From: Rubellimicrobium roseum | Lineage (GTDB): Bacteria; Pseudomonadota; Alphaproteobacteria; Rhodobacterales; Rhodobacteraceae | Direction of reading: 5' to 3' | Assembly: GCF_006152145.1 (NCBI RefSeq) | Contig: NZ_VDFV01000011.1 | Span: 1 to 64,000 of the forward strand | Length of the DNA stretch: 64,000 nt | Part shown: positions 9,693-16,935 of the stretch, in pieces | How the letters are laid out: each line of letters starts with the position of its first letter | Numbering within the stretch: position 1 is the stretch's first letter | The notes under the pieces: model-generated | Databases searched by the model: none | What the model was told of the DNA's origin: nothing | The model's input: the letters and a program-made list of their open reading frames with translations, nothing else | Made by a program: the position numbers and the translations under genes

Positions 9693-10739
9693 ATGAGCCT
9701 GCCCTCCGAACCCGTCCTGGCTCCGGCGGCCGAGCCCGCCGCAGCCGACCCCGCCCGCCCGGCGGAGGGGCGCGGCCCCTGGCGGACCGCCTGGCGCCGC
9801 CTGCGCCGCAACCGTTCGGCCATGATCTCGCTGGCCGTCCTTCTGGCCGTGGTGGCACTCACACTGCTCGCCCCGGCTTACGCAGGTTGGCTCGGCATCG
9901 ACCCCTTCCGGTCGAACCTCGCCGGAACCTGGATGATCGACGGCCAGAGCGTGCCGGTCATGGAGCCGTCCACCACCGGCCTCGGCCTCGGCGTGACGCC
10001 CATCGGACCCACCTGGGACCTGGGCGGATACTTCCTGGGCGCAGACAACCAGGGCCGGGACGTGGCGGCGCGGCTCCTCTACGGGGGTCGTAACTCCCTG
10101 GTGATCGCGGGGGCGGCCACGGTGCTGTGCCTCATGCTGGCCACCCTCTTAGGCCTTGTGGCGGGCTACATGGGCGGGGTCGTGGACATGATCCTGTCGC
10201 GCATCCTCGACGTGCTCTGGGCCTTCCCGGTCTACCTCCTCGCCATTTCGCTCTCGATCGTCCTCCTCACCAGCGCCTTCACCATCGGCCCCGTCACCAT
10301 CACGGCGGGCAGCCTTCTCCTCCCCATCGGGATCATCGGCGTGATCTACGTCCCCTATGTGGCCCGCCCCATCCGGGCGCAGGTCCTTACCCTGCGGCAG
10401 AGCGAGTTCGTCCTGGCCGCTATCGGCCTGGGCCTCCCCACGGGGCGCATCCTGCGGAAGGACGTCCTGCCGAACCTCCTGCCGACGCTGATCGTCTTCG
10501 TGCCGATCCTCCTCGCGCTCGCCATCACGACCGAGTCGGCACTGTCCTACCTCTCCATCGGCGTCCAGCCGCCCGACGCGAGCTGGGGGACGATCATCCA
10601 GGACGGCCAGACGCTTCTCTACTCGCGCCCCTGGGTGGCGCTGGCCCCAGGGCTCGCCATCGTCGTCACGGTACTCGCGCTCAACGTGCTGGGTGACGCC
10701 GTCCGGGACGCGCTCGACGCTCGGGGGCATGGCCGCTGA
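9693..10739 (+). CDS. Peptide ABC transporter permease (DppC-like)
   Basis: A 348-aa permease. The proline- and alanine-rich N terminus is followed by the WRRLRRNRSAMISLAVL segment typical of DppC/OppC, a periplasmic loop, and five further membrane segments. The EAA-like motif is around LAAIGLGLPTGRILRKDVLPNLLP. Here the DppC-type gene comes before the DppB-type gene, the reverse of the usual dppABCDF order. Its last base is shared with the start of the next gene. Confidence 0.92.
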   Translation: MSLPSEPVLAPAAEPAAADPARPAEGRGPWRTAWRRLRRNRSAMISLAVLLAVVALTLLAPAYAGWLGIDPFRSNLAGTWMIDGQSVPVMEPSTTGLGLGVTPIGPTWDLGGYFLGADNQGRDVAARLLYGGRNSLVIAGAATVLCLMLATLLGLVAGYMGGVVDMILSRILDVLWAFPVYLLAISLSIVLLTSAFTIGPVTITAGSLLLPIGIIGVIYVPYVARPIRAQVLTLRQSEFVLAAIGLGLPTGRILRKDVLPNLLPTLIVFVPILLALAITTESALSYLSIGVQPPDASWGTIIQDGQTLLYSRPWVALAPGLAIVVTVLALNVLGDAVRDALDARGHGR

Positions 10740-11707
10740 TGCTTGCCACCATCGTCGCGCGCCTCGGGCAGATGGTCTTCGTGATGTTCGGCATCAGCGT
10801 GCTGGTCTTCCTGATCTTCTTCGCCACGCCCGGATCGGACCCCGCCGCCCGCATTGCCGGCCGCAACGCCTCGCCCGAGACGGTGGCCCAGATTCGCGAG
10901 GACTTCGGTTTCGACCGCCCCCTGCCAGTCCAGTATGCGGTGATGATGAAGCGTCTCTTTGTGACGCAGGACCTCACCTCCTTCGTCAACCGCGGCCAGA
11001 AGGTCATCCCCGAGGTGCTGGACGCGATCCCGGCGACCCTGTCGCTGGTGTCCGGCGCGGCGGTGCTCTGGGTGCTGGGCTCGCTCACCGTGGGGGTCGC
11101 GGCGGCGGCGCTGCGGGACACGGCGGTGGACCGGGGGCTGATGATCCTGTCGCTCATCGGCATCTCGGCACCGGTCTTCTGGCTGGGCGAGGTGATGAAC
11201 CTCCTGAGCCAGAGCCGCTACCACGACACCTGGCTCTTCTCTTGGGTGCCGGGCCTGGGCTACGTGCCGCTCAGCGACAGCGTCTCGGGCTGGTTCAAGG
11301 CGCTGGTGATCCCCTGGATCACGCTCGCCGTCCTCTACATCGGCATCTACGGCCGGGTCCTGCGCGCCAACCTGATCGAGGCCTATTCCGAGGACTATAT
11401 CCGCACCGCCCGTGCCAAGGGGCTGAGCCCCACGCGCATCATGCTGCGCCACGCGCTGCGGACCTCTCTCCTGCCCTTTGTGACCATGTTTGGGCTGGAC
11501 TTCGGGGCGCTGGTCGGCGGCGCGGCGCTGCTCACCGAGGTGGTTTTCGGCATCAACGGCATCGGACGGCTGACCTTCCACGCGCTCCAGAACCTCGACC
11601 TGCCCGTGATCCTCGCCACAGTGATCTACGCCTCGTTCTTCGTCGTGGCCGCCAACGCGCTGGTGGACGTGCTCTATGCGGTGATTGACCCACGGGTGCG
11701 CGCATGA
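10739..11707 (+). CDS. Peptide ABC transporter permease (DppB-like)
   Basis: A 322-aa permease of the DppB/OppB type. It has a short N terminus running straight into the first membrane helix (RLGQMVFVMFGISVLVFLIFF), the family motif IREDFGFDRPLPVQY, and an ATPase-contacting loop TARAKGLSPTRIMLRHALRTSLLP. The TGATG junction with the upstream permease and an ATGA overlap with the downstream ATPase indicate coupled translation. Confidence 0.92.
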   Translation: MLATIVARLGQMVFVMFGISVLVFLIFFATPGSDPAARIAGRNASPETVAQIREDFGFDRPLPVQYAVMMKRLFVTQDLTSFVNRGQKVIPEVLDAIPATLSLVSGAAVLWVLGSLTVGVAAAALRDTAVDRGLMILSLIGISAPVFWLGEVMNLLSQSRYHDTWLFSWVPGLGYVPLSDSVSGWFKALVIPWITLAVLYIGIYGRVLRANLIEAYSEDYIRTARAKGLSPTRIMLRHALRTSLLPFVTMFGLDFGALVGGAALLTEVVFGINGIGRLTFHALQNLDLPVILATVIYASFFVVAANALVDVLYAVIDPRVRA

Positions 11708-12702
11708 GCCCGCTCCTCGACGTCCGCAACCTCCGCGTGGCCTTCGCGACCGATGGCGGGCCGGTCACGGCGGTGCACGACGTGTCCTTCACCGTCCAGC
11801 CCGGCGAGGTCCTCGCCATCGTGGGCGAGAGCGGGTCGGGCAAGTCGGTCTCGCTGCTCTCGGTGCTGGGCCTCGTGGACCGGCGGCGGACGGTGGTCGA
11901 GGGGCAGGCGACCTTCCGGGGCGAGCCGATCCTGAACCTTTCCGAACGCGTGCTGCGACGCATTCGAGGCCGCGAGATCGCGCTTATCTCGCAGGACCCG
12001 ATGACCGCGCTAACCCCCGTGCACCGGATCGGCGACCAGATCGCCGAGCAGATCCGGGCGCATGAGCGGGTGAGTCGCCAGGCCGCCCGGGACCGCGCCG
12101 TCAGCCTGCTGCGCGACGTGAACATCCCGATGCCGGAACGCGCCGTGGACCGCTACCCGCACGAGCTGTCGGGCGGGATGCGACAGCGGGCGGTGATCGC
12201 CATGGCGCTGTCCTGCAACCCCGCCCTCCTCGTGGCGGACGAGCCGACCACGGCGCTCGACACCACCGTGCAGGCGCAGGTGCTGGACATGCTGCGGCGG
12301 CTCAGCGCGCAGCACGACTCTTCGGTGGTGCTCATCACACATGACATGGGTGTGGTGGCCGAGATGGCGACGCGGGTGGCCGTCATGTATGCGGGCCGGA
12401 TCGTAGAGACAGGGACCGTGGCCGAGCTGTTCGACGACCCCTGGCACCCGTACACCTGGGGCCTCCTCGACTCGATCCCGCCGCTGACCGGCGCACGGCC
12501 TCGCAGGCTCCCCTCCATTGCCGGGATGCCGCCCCCGCCGGGCCGGACCGAGCCCGGATGTCCCTTTGCCCCACGCTGCCGCGCCGCCATGCCTGTCTGC
12601 TATCTTCCCCCGCCGGAGCAGGTCGCAGGCGGCCACCGGGCGCTCTGCGTTCTTGACGCGCCGGCCCGCGCTGCCCTGCGTCCGCCCAGGGTCGCCGCAT
12701 GA
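11704..12702 (+). CDS. Peptide ABC transporter ATP-binding protein (DppD-like)
   Basis: A 332-aa ATPase with Walker A GESGSGKS at 41-48, signature [17 protein letters not shown], Walker [13 protein letters not shown] and switch His in [11 protein letters not shown]. The C-terminal oligopeptide-transporter domain is present, with the family signature [16 protein letters not shown]. It pairs with the following DppF-like ATPase and overlaps it by four bases. Confidence 0.93.
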   Translation: MSPLLDVRNLRVAFATDGGPVTAVHDVSFTVQPGEVLAIVGESGSGKSVSLLSVLGLVDRRRTVVEGQATFRGEPILNLSERVLRRIRGREIALISQDPMTALTPVHRIGDQIAEQIRAHERVSRQAARDRAVSLLRDVNIPMPERAVDRYPHELSGGMRQRAVIAMALSCNPALLVADEPTTALDTTVQAQVLDMLRRLSAQHDSSVVLITHDMGVVAEMATRVAVMYAGRIVETGTVAELFDDPWHPYTWGLLDSIPPLTGARPRRLPSIAGMPPPPGRTEPGCPFAPRCRAAMPVCYLPPPEQVAGGHRALCVLDAPARAALRPPRVAA

Positions 12703-13709
12703 CCGCTACACCCCTGATCGAGGCGCGTGCGCTCACGCGCGAGTTCGTCCTGCGGCGAAGCTGGCTTCCCGGCAGTGGTCAGGTGCTGCGGGCCGTGGAC
12801 CGGGTCGACCTCGCCGTGCACAAGGGCGAGACGCTCGGCCTCGTTGGCGAGAGCGGGTCGGGCAAGTCCACCCTGGGCCGTTGCCTCACGCGGCTGATCG
12901 AGACGACGGACGGCTCGGTCGTGTTCGACGGGCAGGACGTGACCCGGCTCAGGGCGCGCGGCCTCCGGCCCTTCCGGCGGTCGGTCCAGATGATCTTCCA
13001 AGACCCGTCCTCCTCCCTGAACCCCCGCCGCCGGGTCGGCGACATCCTGTCGGAGCCGCTCGCCGTCCACGGCATCCGCCCAGCGCGCGAGGTTCCGGGA
13101 CGGCTGCGCGAACTCATGGACCTCGTGGGCCTGCCCGCTGCCGCGCTCGACCGCTTCCCGCACGAGTTCTCGGGCGGGCAGCGCCAGCGCATCGGCATCG
13201 CCCGGGCACTCGCTATGGAGCCGCGGCTTATTGTGGCGGACGAGCCGGTGTCAGCGCTCGATGTCTCGGTGCAGGCGCAGGTCGTCAACCTCTTCGCCGA
13301 CCTGCGCGAGAGGCTGTCGCTCACCTACCTATTCATCGCCCACGACCTGGGCGTGGTTAGGCAGGTCTCGACCCGCGTGGCCATCATGTACCTGGGCTCG
13401 GTCATGGAGACGGGTGAGACCGACACGGTCTTCGACTCGCCTGCGCATCCCTACACCGAGGCGCTGCTCTCCGCGATCCCGGTCCCCGTCGCCGATCCCG
13501 CCGCGCGTCGCCGCCGCATCCTCCTGAAGGGCGAGATCCCGAACGCCGCCAACCCGCCCAAGGGCTGCAAATTCGTGACCCGCTGCCCCTACGCGCAGGA
13601 CGTCTGCCGGGCTCAGCGTCCTGAATTGCGCCCCCTGACTGACGGGCGGCTTGTCGCCTGCCATTTCCCCAGGGCGGCGCTATTCGCTAGCGGGGCTGTA
13701 CTGGCCTGA
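12699..13709 (+). CDS. Peptide ABC transporter ATP-binding protein (DppF-like)
   Basis: A 336-aa ATPase with Walker [10 protein letters not shown] from about residue 50, signature [15 protein letters not shown], Walker [20 protein letters not shown] (the second-subunit form) and a C-terminal cysteine-containing motif [15 protein letters not shown]. It completes a binding protein/two-permease/two-ATPase importer and is the last gene of its operon. A hairpin follows about 100 bases downstream. Confidence 0.93.
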   Translation: MTATPLIEARALTREFVLRRSWLPGSGQVLRAVDRVDLAVHKGETLGLVGESGSGKSTLGRCLTRLIETTDGSVVFDGQDVTRLRARGLRPFRRSVQMIFQDPSSSLNPRRRVGDILSEPLAVHGIRPAREVPGRLRELMDLVGLPAAALDRFPHEFSGGQRQRIGIARALAMEPRLIVADEPVSALDVSVQAQVVNLFADLRERLSLTYLFIAHDLGVVRQVSTRVAIMYLGSVMETGETDTVFDSPAHPYTEALLSAIPVPVADPAARRRRILLKGEIPNAANPPKGCKFVTRCPYAQDVCRAQRPELRPLTDGRLVACHFPRAALFASGAVLA

Positions 13710-13813
13710 AACGTGTTTCGGTGAACCCATAGGAGTCAACTCTCGGTGAGATCAGGCCCCCGCAACCAAATCCCAGACAAACGGCGGCCCCACACGGGCT
13801 AGGGCAGTGACCT

Positions 13814-13840
13814 GCCCCCGTCGCAGCAATGCGCGGGGGC
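13814..13840 (+). terminator. GC-rich hairpin, possible terminator of the peptide-transport operon
   Basis: GCCCCCG pairs with CGGGGGC, with an inner CGCA/TGCG stem, a one-base bulge and a GCAA loop. A weakly T-rich stretch (TTCGTCGTTCC) follows, not a clean U-run. It is the only strong hairpin between the transporter and the transposase remnant. The rest of 13710-14020 shows no gene. Confidence 0.5.
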
Positions 13841-14020
13841 TTCGTCGTTCCTGGAGCGCTTATCGGGCCGACTGGGCATTGGTGCGTTCGTGGTCACGTC
13901 GTTTGGAAGCTGAGCCGAGACTCCAAACGCAGGAAAGCCCGCGCACATGGCGCAGGCTGCATCCGGGGACGTGGGCCTGGTGCGGGGTCGGCTGGTCCTG
14001 GGTGCCCCGGGCCTGCGAGG

Positions 14021-14419
14021 CTAGTTCCCCAATGGCGGCTGAGGGCCGTTCGGCTCATCATCGGGGCTGGCCAGATCTCGGCACCCCCCTTTTGCGGCAA
14101 CCGAGGCGTTGTCGAGCGAGGCCCGGCTCCAGTCCAGCTGCCCGGCGTCCGACAGGCGCTCAAGGAGCACGCGGTGCGGGCCTGCCCAAAGACCCACCTC
14201 TTGCCAGTTACGAAGCCGGCGCCAGCAGGTCATCCCCGAACAGCCCAACTCGCACGGCAGCATTTCCCAAGGGATGCCGGAGCGCAGAACAAAGACAATC
14301 CCATCCAAGGCCGCTCAGTCGCCGCAGCGGGGCCGGCCACCCTTGGGCTTCGGTGGCTCGGGTGGCAGAAGCGCCGCAAGGGCCGCCTAGAGATCGTCGG
14401 ACACAACGGGCTTGCTCAT
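14021..14419 (-). pseudogene. IS5-family transposase remnant (N-terminal part)
   Basis: From the ATG at 14419 the frame reads MSKPVVSDDL, a stop, then AALAALLPPEPPKPKGGRPRCGD, a stop, then ALDGIVFVLRSGIPWEMLP, WRRLRNWQEVGLW and DWSRASLDNASVAAK. This is the conserved N-terminal half of IS5-type (DUF4096) transposases. A TAG replaces the usual Trp and a TGA replaces an Arg. After SVAAK the sequence no longer resembles a transposase, and the catalytic DDE part is not recognisable. No terminal inverted repeats were found. It is dead and truncated, and marks past insertion between two operons. Confidence 0.82.
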
Positions 14420-14640
14420 AGCCCCTCAACGCTCAAAGTCCGGTCTTGTCAGGCGCTCTAAGGGGAGGAGGGGATGGGCGGGCCCTCAGCTACTGGATGC
14501 TGCGCTCCATGAAGCCGGGCTTAGATCGGGATCGGACCTGTTCCCCAGAAGCGGGCCAGTCCACCTCGACCGCCCTTTCCCAGGTAGCCCCTGCCGGCAC
14601 CTGCGCCGTCCCCGACCGCTTGGGTCGACGCAAATCGCGG

Positions 14641-15795
14641 TCACCGTAGATGGCCGAATGTCTGCCGAACCTCCTTGGCAAAACGTTCCGGCGCTTCAAG
14701 CGCTGCGAAATGCCCGCCGCGATCCGCTTCGCTAAAATGTACGAGATGCCGAAAGCGGCGATCGGCCCAGCGACGGGACAGACGGACCTGCTCGCCCGGG
14801 AACATGCTGATTCCTGTCGGCGTCGGAACGGGGGTGTGGGGCATGCCGCCGGCCTGCATCGCCCGGAACCCCTCCCAGTAGAGCCGCGCCGAGCTCGGGC
14901 CCGCATTCGGGAGCCAATAAAGCATGATGTCGTCGATCATGTCGTCCAGCGAGAAGACCCGCTCGGGATCGCCGCCGCTGTCGGACACATCCTGGAACAA
15001 CCCGTAGATCCAGGATGCGAGCCCCACCGGGGAGTCCGCCAGGCCGAACGCCACGGACTGCGGACGCGTACCTTGAAGCTTCATGTAGGCCGAGTAGTCC
15101 CGCTCGTACCGGGCCGCGTCGTCCAGCATCCGGCGCTCATCCGGCGTCGCTTGGGCAACTTCCTCCTCCGTCGGCTGGAACGGCACGAAGTTGAAATGCA
15201 GCCCAGCCAGACCCGCCGGTGCCATTTGGCCGAGCGTCAGCGCGACCATGGCGCCCCAATCGCCGCCCTGCACCCCCCAACTCTCATGGCCGAGCCGGTC
15301 CATGAGCGTGATCCAGGCGGAAGCGATCCGCCCGACGTTCCAACCCGGCTCGACCGGCTTGCCGGAGAAGCCGAAGCCCGGCATCGAGGGGATGACCAGA
15401 TGGAATGCGTCCCCTGCCTCGCCGCCGTGGGCTGTGGGATTGATCAGCGGGTCGATCACGTGGCGGAACTCCAGCACGGACCCCGGCCAACCATGCAACA
15501 TGAGAAGCGGCATCGCGTCCTCGTGCGGCGACCGGATGTGGAGGAAATGAATGTCGACGCCGTCGATCTCGGTCCGAAACTGGCCGAGCCCGTTCAGATA
15601 CGCCTCGCAGCGGCGCCAATCGTAGCGGTGCCGCCAGTGCTCGACGAGGGCGCGTATCTTGGCCAGGGGCGGGCCTTGCCGCCCGTCCTCGACCGGGCTC
15701 GGCGTAGGCCAGCGGATCATGTCGAGCCGTCGAGCCAGATCGTCGAGGTCGTCCTGGGGGATGTTTAGCAGGAAGGGCTTGATGGCGTCGCTCAT
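14641..15795 (-). CDS. Epoxide hydrolase (EHN-domain alpha/beta hydrolase)
   Basis: A 384-aa protein starting with the epoxide-hydrolase N-terminal domain (FLLNIPQDDLDDLARRLDMIRWP) followed by an alpha/beta hydrolase core. The oxyanion motif HGWPG is at 101-105, the nucleophile Asp169 sits in GGDWGA, and the C-terminal His is in GGHFAALEAPE. It should open epoxides to diols, although some relatives act on other xenobiotics. The ATG at 15795 has AAAGGA upstream. It is divergent from a TetR gene with a perfect palindrome between them, so it is probably the regulator's target. Confidence 0.9.
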   Translation of the reverse strand: MSDAIKPFLLNIPQDDLDDLARRLDMIRWPTPSPVEDGRQGPPLAKIRALVEHWRHRYDWRRCEAYLNGLGQFRTEIDGVDIHFLHIRSPHEDAMPLLMLHGWPGSVLEFRHVIDPLINPTAHGGEAGDAFHLVIPSMPGFGFSGKPVEPGWNVGRIASAWITLMDRLGHESWGVQGGDWGAMVALTLGQMAPAGLAGLHFNFVPFQPTEEEVAQATPDERRMLDDAARYERDYSAYMKLQGTRPQSVAFGLADSPVGLASWIYGLFQDVSDSGGDPERVFSLDDMIDDIMLYWLPNAGPSSARLYWEGFRAMQAGGMPHTPVPTPTGISMFPGEQVRLSRRWADRRFRHLVHFSEADRGGHFAALEAPERFAKEVRQTFGHLR

Positions 15796-15845
15796 GTCGC
15801 GTCCTTTGGAAGAGGGTGTCGCACCTGAACCAGGGGCGAAGGTGT

Positions 15846-15867
15846 AATAGAACGTATACGTTCTATT
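15846..15867. promoter_or_regulatory. Perfect 22-bp palindromic operator between epoxide hydrolase and TetR genes
   Basis: The half-site AATAGAACGTA is followed at once by its exact reverse complement, giving an uninterrupted 22-bp dyad centred at 15856/15857. It lies 25 bases before the GTG of the TetR gene and about 50 bases before the epoxide hydrolase start. It can therefore block both promoters, as expected of an autoregulated TetR repressor. Confidence 0.8.
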
Positions 15868-15891
15868 TTCAGATCGGGAGGGCTGAGGCAA

Positions 15892-16554
15892 GTGGGCAAG
15901 TCGGCCAAGGCGCGCGTCGGGCGTCCGGCGGCAAAGGACGCGGGCGAGGTCGATGCGCGCATCCTGTCGGCCGCGACGGACATGTTTCTGGTCCGCGGTT
16001 ACGACGGCACCACATGCGAGGCCGTCGCGGCCGCCGCCGGCGCCAGCAAGGCCACGCTCTACGCGCGCTACTCCGGGAAGCCTGACCTGTTCGCGGCGGT
16101 GATCCGCGCGAATGTCGAGGCGGCCCTTGTGCCTTCAACCGACATGCCGGACGATCTGCCCCTGCACGAGCGCCTGACCCGCGCTGGCCGCGCGGTCATC
16201 TCTCACGCGATGGCGCCGGTTCCTCTCGAGCTGATGCGGCTCTTCATCGCCGAGGCGCCGCGTCAACGCGACCTGATCCGCGAGGCGGATGCTCTGGGCC
16301 GCCGCGCCGGCATCCGCCGTATCGCCGAGGCCATCGCCGGACCGGACAGGGACGATCCGGCCGCCATCGCGCGGGCCGAGCCGGCCGCGTCGCGCTTCAT
16401 CGATCTCGCCTTCGTGCCCCACCAGATGCGCGCGCTCCTCGGAGACGAGGCCGCCGATCTGGAAATCGCGCTGCAAGACCGTATCGCGGTCGCGATCGAC
16501 GCGCTCGAGGCCGCCGGACTCATTCCGAAGCGTCCTGTCGGCGCTTCGAACTGA
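15892..16554 (+). CDS. TetR/AcrR-family transcriptional regulator
   Basis: A 220-aa protein with an N-terminal TetR helix-turn-helix (ILSAATDMFLVRGYDGTTCEAVAAAAGASKATLYARYSGKPDLFAAVI) and a variable C-terminal ligand domain like the AcrR C-terminal type (FIAEAPRQRDLIREADALG). The start is the GTG at 15892, with GGAGGG a little upstream; no ATG is available nearby. It probably represses itself and the divergent epoxide hydrolase and is relieved by a small hydrophobic ligand. Confidence 0.88.
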   Translation: MGKSAKARVGRPAAKDAGEVDARILSAATDMFLVRGYDGTTCEAVAAAAGASKATLYARYSGKPDLFAAVIRANVEAALVPSTDMPDDLPLHERLTRAGRAVISHAMAPVPLELMRLFIAEAPRQRDLIREADALGRRAGIRRIAEAIAGPDRDDPAAIARAEPAASRFIDLAFVPHQMRALLGDEAADLEIALQDRIAVAIDALEAAGLIPKRPVGASN

Positions 16555-16935
16555 CAGGGCAAGATATATCGGGGTAGGGCGGGTTACCGGCTCGTGGGAC
16601 GCTGCCGCTGAATGTGGACCGGGTAAAGGGTCCGGTTCATCTCGTGGTCGACAGGCTGTCCATACCGAAGCCGCGCGCTGGCCAGCCAATTTCGGCAGGC
16701 TCCCTCGCTTAAATCATTCGAGCTTTCGTCACGCTGAGTCACGAAGGTGCGGAGTATCCTGATGCAGGCTTGGGAGCGTTGCATGCCACGCCGGATGCGC
16801 TGAGGCGCTGGCCTCCATTGCGGCTGGCCCATGGGAGACGCGATCTTCAACGCGTGGAGTGAATGAAGCTAACAGCCTCCGACCAACCCTCAGGACCGCT
16901 AGTGCCTTCAGCCCACATGGCCCTGGACGTCCAAG
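16555..16935. other. Intergenic region without recognisable gene
   Basis: About 380 bases between the TetR gene and the 3' end of the histidine kinase. Short open frames exist on the minus strand, but none has a plausible ribosome site or familiar sequence. No strong terminator hairpin was seen. Confidence 0.6.

Noticed and set aside
7817-9862. A 681-codon open frame on the minus strand
   Set aside because: It is antisense to the peptide-binding protein gene, with no start signal and no recognisable domain.
16555-16935. A possible mobile-element remnant downstream of the TetR gene
   Set aside because: No transposase motif or inverted repeats could be found in any frame.
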